Shown here: in pieces, positions 1-8,922 of the stretch
Layout of the letters: every line of letters starts with the position of its first letter
Numbering within the stretch: position 1 is the stretch's first letter
Source of the DNA: Renibacterium sp.
Lineage (GTDB): Bacteria; Actinomycetota; Actinomycetes; Actinomycetales; Micrococcaceae
Assembly (NCBI GenBank): GCA_017419405.1
Contig: JAFOLH010000006.1
Coordinates: 456,853-520,852 of the forward strand
Length of the DNA: 64,000 bases
Direction of reading: 5' to 3'
Program-made: the position numbers and the translations under genes
Notes under the pieces: model-generated
What the model saw: only the letters and a program-made list of their open reading frames with translations
What the model was told of the DNA's origin: nothing
Databases searched by the model: none

Positions 1-45
1 GACCCAGCGCGGCATCGAGCGGGTTGCTGTGGTGTCAATAGTCAT
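1..45 (-). CDS. Possible N-terminus of a gene leaving the window
   Basis: An ATG on the minus strand opens a frame that stays open to the window edge and starts MTIDTTATRSMPRWV. Only 15 codons are visible, so no family can be named. There is no strong ribosome binding site. It is kept because the upstream bases carry an 11-nt spaced direct repeat that could be a promoter element. The alternative is that the stretch is plain intergenic DNA. Confidence 0.3.
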   Translation of the reverse strand, partial: MTIDTTATRSMPRWV

Positions 46-88
46 AGGGCACAGCTTCGCGCACTCAGGAAGCTTGGGACATCCGGGG

Positions 89-106
89 CGCGAACGCCAG
101 GCGAAC
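89..106 (-). promoter_or_regulatory. PHO-box-like direct repeat
   Basis: Read on the minus strand, GTTCGCC and GTTCGCG follow each other with an exact 11-nt period. Actinobacterial PhoP boxes are direct repeats of 11-nt units with a GTTCACC-like core, so this could be one. It lies about 45-60 bases upstream of the possible minus-strand start at position 45. Two units alone are weak evidence. Confidence 0.25.
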
Positions 107-140
107 ATTCTGTTCACCAGCAATTGGTTGACCTAGAGCA

Positions 141-335
141 CTATTCTGCCAGCCGCCCGCCGCGCTCGGCCAATTCGGCCGCGATGATCCGCAGCGCCTT
201 GGGGCCTACTCCGTGCAAGGCCGCCAGCCGGCGTTCGGAGACCCCGTCCAACGAGTCCAGGCTGGGATACCCGGCCTGAGTCAGTGCCTGCGTTGCCGGA
301 GCGCCGATCTTGGGCAGTGGGGTTGATTCCTCCAT
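141..335 (-). CDS. Small helix-hairpin-helix protein
   Basis: This encodes a 64-residue protein whose C-terminal half (SLDSLDGVSERRLAALHGVG then PKALRIIAAEL) is a helix-hairpin-helix pair with the GVGPKA hairpin, as in the C-terminal domain of RNA polymerase alpha and in many small actinobacterial DNA-binding proteins. The frame is open up to 455, but the extra N-terminal residues are low-complexity and rich in Pro and Arg. I therefore start at MEEST, which matches the usual family length of about 65. It stands divergent to the WYL regulator. Non-specific DNA binding is inferred; no partner or pathway is visible. Confidence 0.65.
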   Translation of the reverse strand: MEESTPLPKIGAPATQALTQAGYPSLDSLDGVSERRLAALHGVGPKALRIIAAELAERGGRLAE

Positions 336-463
336 CCGCCCAGAATACTCCGGCGGAACAGCATCCTCCGGCAGCGCAGCCGGCCGCGGGCGGCACCCCG
401 ATTCGATCCGGCCCGGCCAGTAGCTGTCGCTGATTCGCATGGCATCAACGTACAACCGAACTA

Positions 464-478
464 GGACAGCTCCTGTCC
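464..478. promoter_or_regulatory. Palindromic operator before the WYL regulator
   Basis: GGACAG and CTGTCC form a perfect 6-bp inverted repeat around a 3-bp spacer, 24 bases before the ATG of the WYL regulator at 502. Position and symmetry suit autoregulation by that protein or control of the divergent small gene. No binding data can be seen. Confidence 0.5.
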
Positions 479-501
479 CTGATTGCCGCTAAGCTGCCAG
501 C

Positions 502-1461
502 ATGATCGAAACATCAGCGCGGCTGCTCCAACTGTTGTCGCTTTTGCAGATTCGGCGGGAATGGACCGGCTCGGCCCTGGCCGAACGGATGAGCGTCACC
601 GAACGCACGGTGCGGCGGGACGTGGGCAAGCTCCGGACCCTCGGTTATCCGATCAACGCCTCCCCCGGCGTGGCCGGCGGCTACCAGCTCGGCGCCGGAG
701 CCGAACTGCCTCCATTGCTGCTCGACGACGAGGAGGCACTCGCCGTCGCGCTCGGCTTGAGCACCGTGACCGCGGGGCCGGTGGCCGGCATCGGTGAAGC
801 CTCGGTCCGCGCGCTCGGCAAATTGGAGCAAGTGCTGCCGCCACGATTGCGGCCCCGTTTCGCCTCACTGAAATCCGCGGTGAGCCGGATCGCCGCGCCG
901 ACCGATGCCGTAGACGCGCAGTTGCTGACCAAGGTTTCGGCTGCTATTTCGGAACGCCGGGCCATCGGTTTCCGGTACCGGAAGCACGACGGGGAATCGG
1001 CGCCCCGGATCGTGGAACCCTATCGCCTGGTCGATTCCGGAATGCGCTGGTACCTGGTCGCCTTCGATCTGGCCCAGATGGATTGGCGCACCTACCGGAT
1101 GGACCGGATCCTGAGCACACCCAGCGAACGGCAGCGGTTCACCGCCCGACCGCTGCCGGCACCGGATCTGGCCGAATATGTGCACCGGGCGATCACCCGT
1201 TCGCCCTACCGTTACGATTTGCTGATCCGGCTGCATGCGCCGGCCTCGGAAGTCGCCGAGAGCTTCTCGACGGCCACCGCGGTGCTCGAAGCGGAGTCCG
1301 AATCGAGCACCTTGATGCGCTTGGGCTGGGATTCCCTGGTCTCGCCGCTGGCCCATTTGGCGCAGACCGGCATGCGTTTCGAGATCCTCGAGCCGGAAGC
1401 CTTGCGGGACCAGGCCAAGCTGATGGCGAAACGGCTGCTGGAAGCAGCTGGATCCGACTAG
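502..1461 (+). CDS. YafY-type transcriptional regulator with WYL domain
   Basis: A 319-residue protein. Residues 1-60 form a DeoR/HTH_11-type winged helix (ALAERMSVTERTVRRDVGKL, with the wing PGVAGGYQLG). Residues about 145-220 are a WYL domain, with EPYRLVDSGMRWYLVAFD and the RTYRMDRI strand. The C-terminus is the WCX extension that closes these proteins. WYL domains sense nucleic-acid or small ligands and tune the attached HTH; the ligand here is unknown. Length and domain order are normal. It ends 12 bases before hrpA, so the two may be co-transcribed. The inverted repeat at 464-478 suggests that it controls itself. Confidence 0.88.
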   Translation: MIETSARLLQLLSLLQIRREWTGSALAERMSVTERTVRRDVGKLRTLGYPINASPGVAGGYQLGAGAELPPLLLDDEEALAVALGLSTVTAGPVAGIGEASVRALGKLEQVLPPRLRPRFASLKSAVSRIAAPTDAVDAQLLTKVSAAISERRAIGFRYRKHDGESAPRIVEPYRLVDSGMRWYLVAFDLAQMDWRTYRMDRILSTPSERQRFTARPLPAPDLAEYVHRAITRSPYRYDLLIRLHAPASEVAESFSTATAVLEAESESSTLMRLGWDSLVSPLAHLAQTGMRFEILEPEALRDQAKLMAKRLLEAAGSD

Positions 1462-1473
1462 ACTGGGCAAGCT

Positions 1474-4400
1474 ATGAGTCTGACCATCACCTACCCGCCG
1501 GAGCTTCCGGTCTCCGCTCGCCGGGAAGAGCTGATGGCGGCCATCCGAGACCACCAAGTCGTGATCATCGCGGGCGAAACCGGCTCCGGGAAAACCACCC
1601 AGATTCCCAAGATGTGCTTGGAACTCGGTCTGGCCGGAACGGACCGGGACGGCCGTCCCCGCTTGATCGGGCACACCCAGCCACGACGGCTCGCGGCCCG
1701 CACGGTCGCCGAGCGGATCGCCGCGGAGTTGGATGTGAAACTCGGCGAAGAGGTGGGCTTCCAAGTCCGGTTCACCGGCGAAGTCTCCCGGCAGACCAAA
1801 ATCAAGGTGATGACCGACGGGATCCTGCTCGCCGAAATCCAACGCGACAAATTGCTGCGCAAATACTCCACGCTGATCATCGACGAGGCCCACGAACGCA
1901 GTCTCAACATCGATTTCATCCTGGGCTATCTCAAGCAGATCCTGCCGAAACGGCCGGATCTGAAGATCATCATCACCTCGGCCACGATCGACCCGGAACG
2001 GTTCGCCAAGCACTTCGCGGATGCCCGCGGACCCGCCCCGGTCGAAGAGGTCTCCGGCCGGACCTACCCGGTGGAAATCCGTTACCGGCCGCTGGACGCG
2101 CCGAAGGGCGAAGCCGAACCGGACGAGGCGGATCCGGACTCCGAAGACCGGGATCCGCTCGACGCGGTCTGCGATGCGGTCGAGGAGCTCTCCGGCGAAG
2201 CGCCGGGCGACGTCCTGGTCTTCTTCTCCGGCGAGCGCGAAATCCGCGATGCCGCAGAAGCCCTGCGCGGCCGTTTCGCGCACCATCCGCGGCTGCGCGA
2301 GGCCGAGATCCTGCCCTTGTTCGCCAGACTCTCGCTCGCCGAGCAGCATGCGGTCTTCAGCACCGGATCCCGGCGCCGGATCGTGCTGGCCACCAATGTC
2401 GCGGAAACCTCGCTGACGGTTCCCGGCATCAAATACGTGGTGGACACCGGGACCGCGAGGATCTCCCGGTATTCGCATCGGACCAAAGTGCAACGGCTGC
2501 CGATCGAACGGATCTCCCAGGCCAGCGCCAATCAACGGGCCGGCCGTTGCGGCCGGGTTTCCGACGGGATCTGCATCAGGCTCTACTCCGAGGCGGATTT
2601 CGAATCCCGGCGCGAGTTCACCGACCCGGAAATCCTGCGCACCAACTTGGCCGCGGTGATCCTGCAAATGACCGCGGTCGGCGTGGCCAAAGGGCCCAAG
2701 GACGTTGCGGATTTCCCCTTCGTGGAACCGCCGGATTCCCGGGCCATCGCGGACGGCGTCGCGCTGCTGCGCGAATTGGGCGCCTTGACCGCGGAAGGCG
2801 CGATCTCCCCGGTCGGCCGGCAATTGGCCCAGCTCCCGGTCGATCCCCGGTTGGGCCGGATGATCGTGGAAGCCGGCCGGCGCGGCTGCGCCCGAGAGGT
2901 GATGATCCTGGCTGCCGCGCTGACCATCCAAGACCCCCGGGAACGGCCGACCGAGAAACGACAGAGCGCCGACGAGAAGCACAAGCGCTTCGCGGACGAG
3001 AACTCCGATTTCACCGGGTTCTTGAATCTCTGGCGCTACCTGCAGGACAAACAGCAGGAACTTTCCAGCACCGCCTTCCGCCGGCTCTGCAAGGCCGAAT
3101 TCATCAACTACCTGCGGGTGCGCGAATGGCAGGATTTGTTCGCGCAGCTGCGCCAGCTCGCCAAACCTCTGCAGATCACCCTCGCCGCAGGCCAGGTCGA
3201 TCCGGTGGGCCTGCACATCCCGGTGCACCAGTCGCTGCTGGCCGGAATGCTCAGCCACATCGGCCTCTTCGACGAACGCAAACGGGAATACTCCGGGGCA
3301 CGCGGCACCCGGTTCGCGATTTTCCCGGGCTCGGCCCTGTTCAAGAAGAGCCCGGATTGGGTGATGAGTGCCGAACTGGTGGAGACCTCACGGCTCTGGG
3401 CCAGGGTCAATGCACGGATCGATCCGCTCTGGGCAGAGGAAATCGCCCCGGGCTTGCTGAAACGCAGCTACTCCGAGCCGCATTGGTCCAAGCGCAGCGG
3501 CTCGGTGATGGCTTTCGAAAAAGTCACCTTGTTCGGCTTGCCGATCGTGGCGCAGCGCCGGATCAACTACGGCCGGATCGATGCGCCGCTGTCCCGCGAG
3601 CTGTTCATCCGGCATGCGCTGGTGGAAGGCGATTGGCGTACCCAGCACAAGTTCTTCCACCGCAACCAGGCGGTGTTGGCCGAGGTCGAGGAACTGGAAA
3701 CCCGGATGCGCCGGCGCGATCTGCGGGTCGATGACGAGGCGCTGTTCGAGTTCTACGACGCCAGAGTGGGCGCCGATGTGGTCTCCGAGCGGCATTTCGA
3801 CAAATGGTGGAAAACCGCACGGCAGGAGAACCCTGCGCTCTTGGATTTCGACCCCGGCGTGGTGATGGCCGAAGCCGCCGAGCTGGACGAAACCGCGTAC
3901 CCGAAAATCTGGCAGCAGAGCGGTTTCGAACTGCCTTTGAGCTACGAGTTCCAGCCGGCTTCGCCCGGCACCGCAATCAACGAGTCCGACGGCGTCACGG
4001 TATCCGTCCCGGTGCTCTTCCTGAACCAACTCGACGAAGCCCCGTTCCAGTGGCAGATTCCGGGTCTGCGCGCCGAACTGGTGACCGCGCTGATCAAATC
4101 CCTGCCCAAAGCGGTACGGAAGAACTTCGTCCCGGCACCGGACGTCGCCCGGCAAGCTGCCGCAGCCCTGGCTGCGGATTTCGATCCGCAGCACGATCAG
4201 CTGGAAGCATCGTTGGAATTGGTTTTGCGCCGGCTTCGCGGGCACGTGATCCCGCCGGGTTCCTGGAACTGGGCCGCGGTGCCGGCGCACGTCCGGATGA
4301 GCTTCCAGGTCGTCGATGCGCAGGGCCGGATCCTCGACGAGGGCAAGGACCTCGCCGCTTTGCAGGAGTCGTTGGCCGGGGCGACCCGCCGGGCGATCGC

Positions 4401-5349
4401 GGAATCCCTGGGCGCCACCCCGAAGACCACGGCGCCGAAGGCGACGCCGGCCCGCGCGGAAGTTGCTGCGGCGCCGCCTCTGGTGCAGGAACTCAACGGG
4501 CTGCGCAGCTGGTCGGTCGGCACCATCGAACGCTCGGTGAGCCGATTGGTGAACGGCCACGCGGTGACTGGTTATCCCGCCTTGGTGGACCAGGGCAGCG
4601 CTGCCGGGTTGCGGGTTTTCCAGACCGAAGACGAGGCCTTGGCGGCGCACCGCGGCGGAGTGATCCGCCTGCTCGCCCTGCGGATGCCGTCGCCGGACCG
4701 GTACGTGCTGGACCATTTGAGCAATGCGGAGAAATTGACCTTCAGCCAGAATCCGCACGGCCAGGTCAGCGAGCTCATTGCAGACTGCACGCTCGCTGCG
4801 ATCGACAAACTGGTGCCGCCGGAGTTGCCGTTCAGCGAGCCGGAGTTCGAAACCCGTTACGAAGCCAGCCGGGCCGATCTGATCGATACCGTTTTCGCGG
4901 TGGTCGCCGTCGTCGAACGGGTGCTGGCCAGTACCCGTCGGATCGAAAAGCAGCTCAAGGGCAGTACCAGCTTGGCCCTGATCAGCGCGCTCAACGACAT
5001 CCGCGCGCAGCTGGACGGTCTGGTCTACCCGGGGTTCGTCGCCCGCACCGGATATGCCCAATTGAGCCAGCTCCCCCGATATCTGGCCGCGATCGAGAAA
5101 CGCTTGGAAAAACTGCCCAGCTCGGTGCAGCGCGATGGGCTCAGCATGGCTGCGGTGCAGACTTTGGAGGACGAGTACGACGACGCAGTAGCGGCTTTGG
5201 CCGCCGGGCGTGCGGTTCCGCCGGCCTTGCGCCGGATCCGCTGGATGCTCGAGGAACTGCGCGTCTCACTCTTCGCGGTAGAACTGGGCACCGCCTACAC
5301 GGTGTCCGAAAAACGGATCCGGCAGGCCTTGGCGAAAGCTTTGGCCTAG
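1474..5349 (+). CDS. hrpA: ATP-dependent RNA helicase HrpA
   Basis: A 1291-residue DEAH-box helicase of the HrpA family, which unwinds structured RNA or mRNA stalled on ribosomes in the cytoplasm. Walker A (GETGSGKTT) lies at residues 34-42 and the DEAH box (IIDEAHERS) near 134-142. SATID (motif III) and QRAGRCGR (motif VI) follow. The HA2/OB-fold region and the long C-terminal DUF3418 domain fill the second half, as in full-length HrpA (about 1300 residues). The gene is intact. It is preceded by the WYL regulator and converges with the HIT gene across a hairpin. Assignment is secure; the physiological RNA target is not visible. Confidence 0.95.
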   Translation: MSLTITYPPELPVSARREELMAAIRDHQVVIIAGETGSGKTTQIPKMCLELGLAGTDRDGRPRLIGHTQPRRLAARTVAERIAAELDVKLGEEVGFQVRFTGEVSRQTKIKVMTDGILLAEIQRDKLLRKYSTLIIDEAHERSLNIDFILGYLKQILPKRPDLKIIITSATIDPERFAKHFADARGPAPVEEVSGRTYPVEIRYRPLDAPKGEAEPDEADPDSEDRDPLDAVCDAVEELSGEAPGDVLVFFSGEREIRDAAEALRGRFAHHPRLREAEILPLFARLSLAEQHAVFSTGSRRRIVLATNVAETSLTVPGIKYVVDTGTARISRYSHRTKVQRLPIERISQASANQRAGRCGRVSDGICIRLYSEADFESRREFTDPEILRTNLAAVILQMTAVGVAKGPKDVADFPFVEPPDSRAIADGVALLRELGALTAEGAISPVGRQLAQLPVDPRLGRMIVEAGRRGCAREVMILAAALTIQDPRERPTEKRQSADEKHKRFADENSDFTGFLNLWRYLQDKQQELSSTAFRRLCKAEFINYLRVREWQDLFAQLRQLAKPLQITLAAGQVDPVGLHIPVHQSLLAGMLSHIGLFDERKREYSGARGTRFAIFPGSALFKKSPDWVMSAELVETSRLWARVNARIDPLWAEEIAPGLLKRSYSEPHWSKRSGSVMAFEKVTLFGLPIVAQRRINYGRIDAPLSRELFIRHALVEGDWRTQHKFFHRNQAVLAEVEELETRMRRRDLRVDDEALFEFYDARVGADVVSERHFDKWWKTARQENPALLDFDPGVVMAEAAELDETAYPKIWQQSGFELPLSYEFQPASPGTAINESDGVTVSVPVLFLNQLDEAPFQWQIPGLRAELVTALIKSLPKAVRKNFVPAPDVARQAAAALAADFDPQHDQLEASLELVLRRLRGHVIPPGSWNWAAVPAHVRMSFQVVDAQGRILDEGKDLAALQESLAGATRRAIAESLGATPKTTAPKATPARAEVAAAPPLVQELNGLRSWSVGTIERSVSRLVNGHAVTGYPALVDQGSAAGLRVFQTEDEALAAHRGGVIRLLALRMPSPDRYVLDHLSNAEKLTFSQNPHGQVSELIADCTLAAIDKLVPPELPFSEPEFETRYEASRADLIDTVFAVVAVVERVLASTRRIEKQLKGSTSLALISALNDIRAQLDGLVYPGFVARTGYAQLSQLPRYLAAIEKRLEKLPSSVQRDGLSMAAVQTLEDEYDDAVAALAAGRAVPPALRRIRWMLEELRVSLFAVELGTAYTVSEKRIRQALAKALA

Positions 5350-5361
5350 CCCTGGTCCGGT

Positions 5362-5386
5362 CCGCCGGCTGGACCCGGGCCGGCGG
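5362..5386. terminator. Hairpin between convergent hrpA and HIT gene
   Basis: CCGCCGGC and GCCGGCGG form an 8-bp stem around a 9-base loop, in the 41-base gap between the convergent stops of hrpA and the HIT gene. It lacks a T-run, so it is at best a bidirectional hairpin terminator. Confidence 0.45.
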
Positions 5387-5390
5387 CGGA

Positions 5391-5819
5391 TCAGCGTTCC
5401 GGTACCGAACCGCCGTGGCCGGCGGCCCGCAGGGCCACCCGGATTTTCTCCGCATTCTGATCCAGGCGGGCCGGATCCGGGTTGTTGTCCACGGTGCCGA
5501 AATCGTAGTCCGCCATGGAATTGACCGGCCACACGTGCAGGTGCAGGTGTTCCACTTCGAACCCGACGATGGTCAACCCGGCCCGGGCCGAACCGAAAGC
5601 CGCTACTTGGGCCTGCCCGATCGCTTGCGCCACCGCGGTCAGTTTCTGCAGCAGCTCCGGGTCGGCGTCGGTCCACCGGTCGACTTCCTGGCGCGGCACC
5701 ACCAGGGTATGCCCGTCGGTGAGCGGGCCGATGGTCAAAAACGCCACCACCTCAGGGTCGCTCCAGACGAAGCGCCCCGGGATCTCACCGGCGATGATTT
5801 TGCTGAAAAGCGTTGCCAT
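5391..5819 (-). CDS. HIT family nucleotide hydrolase
   Basis: A 142-residue HIT-fold protein. The catalytic triad motif HLHLHVWP is present near residue 91, with the N-terminal FSKIIAGEIPG strand typical of Hint/HinT and related bacterial HIT proteins. Such enzymes hydrolyse AMP-NH2, adenylated lysines or dinucleoside polyphosphates. The C-terminal tail of about 45 residues after the HIT motif is longer than in HinT, so the exact substrate is open. It lies 16 bases downstream of the alcohol dehydrogenase gene on the same strand, hence a likely two-gene operon. Confidence 0.85.
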   Translation of the reverse strand: MATLFSKIIAGEIPGRFVWSDPEVVAFLTIGPLTDGHTLVVPRQEVDRWTDADPELLQKLTAVAQAIGQAQVAAFGSARAGLTIVGFEVEHLHLHVWPVNSMADYDFGTVDNNPDPARLDQNAEKIRVALRAAGHGGSVPER

Positions 5820-5835
5820 ATCCAGTCCTTAGGGT

Positions 5836-6885
5836 TCAGAGAGTTGCCGTATCGAGGACGAAGCGGTATTTCACATCTCCGGCGACCATCCGTTCGTAGG
5901 CCGCGTTGAGGTCTTCGGCGTCCACCATTTCGATGTCCGAGGCCACACCGTGCTCGGCGCAGAAATCGAGCATTTCCTGGGTTTCCGCGATGCCGCCGAT
6001 CATCGAGCCGCCGTAGGCCAGCCGGCGTCGGATCAGCGCCCCCGGCGAAACCGGCGGCATGGGCTTTTCCGGCATGCCGAGCTGCACGATGGCGCCGTCG
6101 CGCTTGAGCGTCTTCAAATAGGTGTTGATGTCGTGCTCGGCGGCGACCGTGTCGATGATCAGGTTGAGCGAATTCCGCGCACCCTTCATTTGCTCCGGGT
6201 CCTTCGACACCACCACGTGGTCGGCGCCCAGTTCGTGCGCGGCTTCGGCTTTGGCCGGGCTGGTGGTGAACACCGTGACCTCGGCACCCATCGCCTTGGC
6301 GAGTTTGACCGCCATGTGGCCCAGGCCGCCCAGGCCGACGACGCCGACGGTGTCGCCCTCCTCCACTCCGAAATAGCGCAGCGGCGAGTAAGTGGTGATC
6401 CCGGCGCACAGCAACGGGGCCGCGGCGGCCTTGGCCAAGCCGGCCGGAATCCGGACTACGTAGTTCTCATCGACGACGACCGAGCTGGCATAGCCGCCCT
6501 GGGTGATCGCGTCGCCGTTGCGCTTGTCCACGGCACCGTAGGTGCCCACCATGCCGACTTCGCAGTACTGCTCGAAGCCCTCCTGGCAGGATTCGCATTC
6601 CCGGCAGGAATCCACCATGCAGCCGACCCCGACGGCGTCTCCGATGCCGAATTCAGTGACTTCCGAACCCACCCGGGCCACGGTGCCGACGATCTCGTGC
6701 CCGGGTACCAGCGGCCAGTGCTGATTGCCCCATTCGCCGCGGACCGAGTGCACGTCCGAGTGGCAGAGCCCGCAGAATTCGATGTCGATCTCAACGTCGT
6801 GGGCGCCGGGTTCACGCCGATCGATCGTGGTCGGCTCCAGGCCGGTGGAAGCGGACATTGCGGCATAAGCTTTAGCGACAGTCAT
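5836..6885 (-). CDS. Zinc-dependent NAD(P) alcohol dehydrogenase
   Basis: A 349-residue medium-chain dehydrogenase/reductase of the YahK / cinnamyl-alcohol-dehydrogenase type. It has the catalytic zinc ligands in GLCHSD and PGHEIVG. The structural-zinc cysteine cluster is CRECESCQEGFEQYC, and the Rossmann motif is GLGGLGHMAV. These enzymes interconvert aldehydes and primary alcohols with NADP(H), usually acting as broad-range aldehyde reductases. Length is full. The HIT gene follows closely. No regulatory site stands out in the 42 bases to the sulfurtransferase stop. Confidence 0.9.
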   Translation of the reverse strand: MTVAKAYAAMSASTGLEPTTIDRREPGAHDVEIDIEFCGLCHSDVHSVRGEWGNQHWPLVPGHEIVGTVARVGSEVTEFGIGDAVGVGCMVDSCRECESCQEGFEQYCEVGMVGTYGAVDKRNGDAITQGGYASSVVVDENYVVRIPAGLAKAAAAPLLCAGITTYSPLRYFGVEEGDTVGVVGLGGLGHMAVKLAKAMGAEVTVFTTSPAKAEAAHELGADHVVVSKDPEQMKGARNSLNLIIDTVAAEHDINTYLKTLKRDGAIVQLGMPEKPMPPVSPGALIRRRLAYGGSMIGGIAETQEMLDFCAEHGVASDIEMVDAEDLNAAYERMVAGDVKYRFVLDTATL

Positions 6886-6927
6886 GGAACCAGCGTAATG
6901 GTTGTTCCTGGCCGGCCGGTCACCGGT

Positions 6928-7758
6928 TCAGCCGGTCGCCACCGGCAACTCCGGATGCTGCGACCAGGCAGACCAGGAACCCGGGAACAACGCCGCCCGG
7001 ATCCCGGCGATTTCCAATGCCGCTACTTGGTGCGCCGCGGTCACTCCGGATCCGCAGTATGCAGCGACCTCGGCTCCGGGAACCGCACCGAGCGCGGCGA
7101 AATCCGCAGCCAGTTCCGCAGCCGGCCGGAACTTTTGGGCCGCGTCCAGATTTTCCGTGGTGGGCCGGCTCCGCGCTCCCGGGATGTGCCCGGCCCGCGG
7201 GTCCACCGGCTCGGTTTCGCCCCGGTAGCGTTCCCCCGCGCGGGCGTCCAGGAGGACACCGTGTTCGGACCACCCGGCAGCCTGTTCGAGCGAAACCACC
7301 GGCATCCGGCCGAACTCCAGGCTCACCGTGCCCGGCGGATTCCGGATCTCGCCGGCTTCGGTCGGTAGGCCGGCTGCCCGCCAAGCAGCCAAACCGCCGT
7401 CGAGCAGTCGTACCGACTCGAAGCCGGCGTGCCGCAACAACCACCACAGTCTGGCCGCTGCGAGGTTGCCGGAATCGTCATAGCCGACCACCAAATCAGC
7501 ATCGTTGATTCCCCAGCGGCGCGCCGAGGCTTGGAAATCCGCAATCGAGGGCAAGGGGTGCCGGCCCTCCTGCGGCAGGCCGGCACCGGCCAATTCGGTC
7601 GCCAGCGAAACATATACCGCTCCCGGAATATGGGATTCGAGGTAGTGTTCGCGGCCGTTCGGATCACCCAGTGCCCAACGCACGTCGAGCAGTACCGTGC
7701 GCTGGCCGGATTCAGCTCGTTGCTGCACTTCCGCCACATCGATCAGAGTCTTTGCCAT
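6928..7758 (-). CDS. Thiosulfate/3-mercaptopyruvate sulfurtransferase (two rhodanese domains)
   Basis: A 276-residue tandem rhodanese. The N-terminal domain (about 1-130) is the inactive one. The C-terminal domain carries the catalytic cysteine in AYCGSGVTAAH, in the six-residue loop that binds sulfane sulfur. The enzyme moves sulfur from thiosulfate or 3-mercaptopyruvate to cyanide or thiol acceptors. It is divergent from a cysteine-synthase-like gene with only 50 bases between the starts, so the two sulfur genes probably share a promoter region. CGSGVT resembles the mercaptopyruvate-type loop more than the CRKGVT rhodanese loop, so the preferred donor is uncertain. Confidence 0.88.
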   Translation of the reverse strand: MAKTLIDVAEVQQRAESGQRTVLLDVRWALGDPNGREHYLESHIPGAVYVSLATELAGAGLPQEGRHPLPSIADFQASARRWGINDADLVVGYDDSGNLAAARLWWLLRHAGFESVRLLDGGLAAWRAAGLPTEAGEIRNPPGTVSLEFGRMPVVSLEQAAGWSEHGVLLDARAGERYRGETEPVDPRAGHIPGARSRPTTENLDAAQKFRPAAELAADFAALGAVPGAEVAAYCGSGVTAAHQVAALEIAGIRAALFPGSWSAWSQHPELPVATG

Positions 7759-7808
7759 GCCCCCAGGTTAGGCCATCTGCCGGCAACCGGCTCAAGTAAG
7801 CTCGAGAT

Positions 7809-8900
7809 GTGGATTTCACCTCTTGCACCCCTGCCCGGCGTTGGGCCGATGAAGCGATCCGACGCATCGAAGCCGAGAACAACCGTTCCGCCGATACCCA
7901 CCTCTATGCGGTCCCGTTGCCGGAAGAGTGGGGCGTCCAGCTCTACCTCAAGGACGAATCGACCCACCGTTCCGGCAGCCTGAAACACCGCCTGGCCCGG
8001 TCCTTGTTCCTCTTCGGGCTGGTCAACGGCTGGATCACCGAAGGGACCACGATCGTGGAGGCGTCCTCCGGCAGCACTGCGGTTTCCGAAGCGTATTTCG
8101 CCCGGCTGCTCGGCCTGCCGTTCATCGCGGTGATGCCACGGAGCACCAGTGCGGAGAAAATCGCCTTGATCGAGCAGTACGGCGGGCGCTGCCATTTCGT
8201 GGACAGCTCGGCAGAGGTCTATGCCGTCGCCGCCGATCTGGCTGCCCGGAACCACGGCCATTACATGGACCAGTTCACCTATGCCGAGCGCGCCACCGAC
8301 TGGCGTGGCAACAACAACATCGCGGAATCGATCTTCGAGCAATTGGCCTTGGAGGAACACCCGATCCCGCGCTGGATCGTGGTCGGCGCCGGAACCGGCG
8401 GCACCAGTGCCACGATCGGGCGCTATTTGCGTTACCACTCGCATCCGACCCAACTGGCCGTCGTCGATCCGGAGAACTCCGCCTTCTACCCGGGCTGGCG
8501 GGACGGATTGAGTGATTTCGAAACCGGTCAGGCCTCCCGGATCGAAGGCATCGGCCGGCCGCGGATGGAACCCAGCTTCGTGCCCAGTGTGATCGACGAG
8601 ATGATCCAAGTACCGGATTCCGCTTCGGTCGCCGCGATGCGCCAGGTGCAGGATTTGGCCGGATTGCAGGCCGGCCCGTCCACCGGCACGAACCTCTGGG
8701 GCGTCTGGCAGTTGATCGCTGCGATGATTGCCGACGGCGAACGGGGCAGCGTGGTCTCGCTGCTCTGCGATGGAGCGGAACGCTATCAGGCCAGTTACTA
8801 CAATGATTCCTGGCTCAGCGAAAAGGGCCTCGACCCGGCACCGTACCGCGCCGTGATCGAGGACTTTTTCCGCACCGGACGCTGGCCCGGCGCCGAATAA
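7809..8900 (+). CDS. PLP-dependent cysteine synthase family enzyme
   Basis: A 363-residue fold-type II PLP enzyme. The Schiff-base lysine lies in [11 protein letters not shown], the substrate-binding loop in [17 protein letters not shown], and the phosphate cup in [15 protein letters not shown]. The SGSLKHR context and the C-terminal STGTNLWG strand match the branch annotated as PLP-dependent cysteine synthase family, which is distinct from CysK and CysM and is often of unproven substrate. The start GTG lies 50 bases from the divergent sulfurtransferase, which suggests a role in cysteine or H2S turnover. Sequence alone does not fix the reaction. Confidence 0.85.
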   Translation: MDFTSCTPARRWADEAIRRIEAENNRSADTHLYAVPLPEEWGVQLYLKDESTHRSGSLKHRLARSLFLFGLVNGWITEGTTIVEASSGSTAVSEAYFARLLGLPFIAVMPRSTSAEKIALIEQYGGRCHFVDSSAEVYAVAADLAARNHGHYMDQFTYAERATDWRGNNNIAESIFEQLALEEHPIPRWIVVGAGTGGTSATIGRYLRYHSHPTQLAVVDPENSAFYPGWRDGLSDFETGQASRIEGIGRPRMEPSFVPSVIDEMIQVPDSASVAAMRQVQDLAGLQAGPSTGTNLWGVWQLIAAMIADGERGSVVSLLCDGAERYQASYYNDSWLSEKGLDPAPYRAVIEDFFRTGRWPGAE

Positions 8901-8922
8901 CCCCCTTCGGGGCCGGCGTCGG

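Noticed and set aside
865..3734. Very long open frames antisense or out of frame to hrpA (865-3258 minus, 1083-3734 plus)
   Set aside because: They are products of GC-rich third codon positions, show Arg/Pro/Gly-rich low-complexity protein and overlap a clearly conserved helicase.
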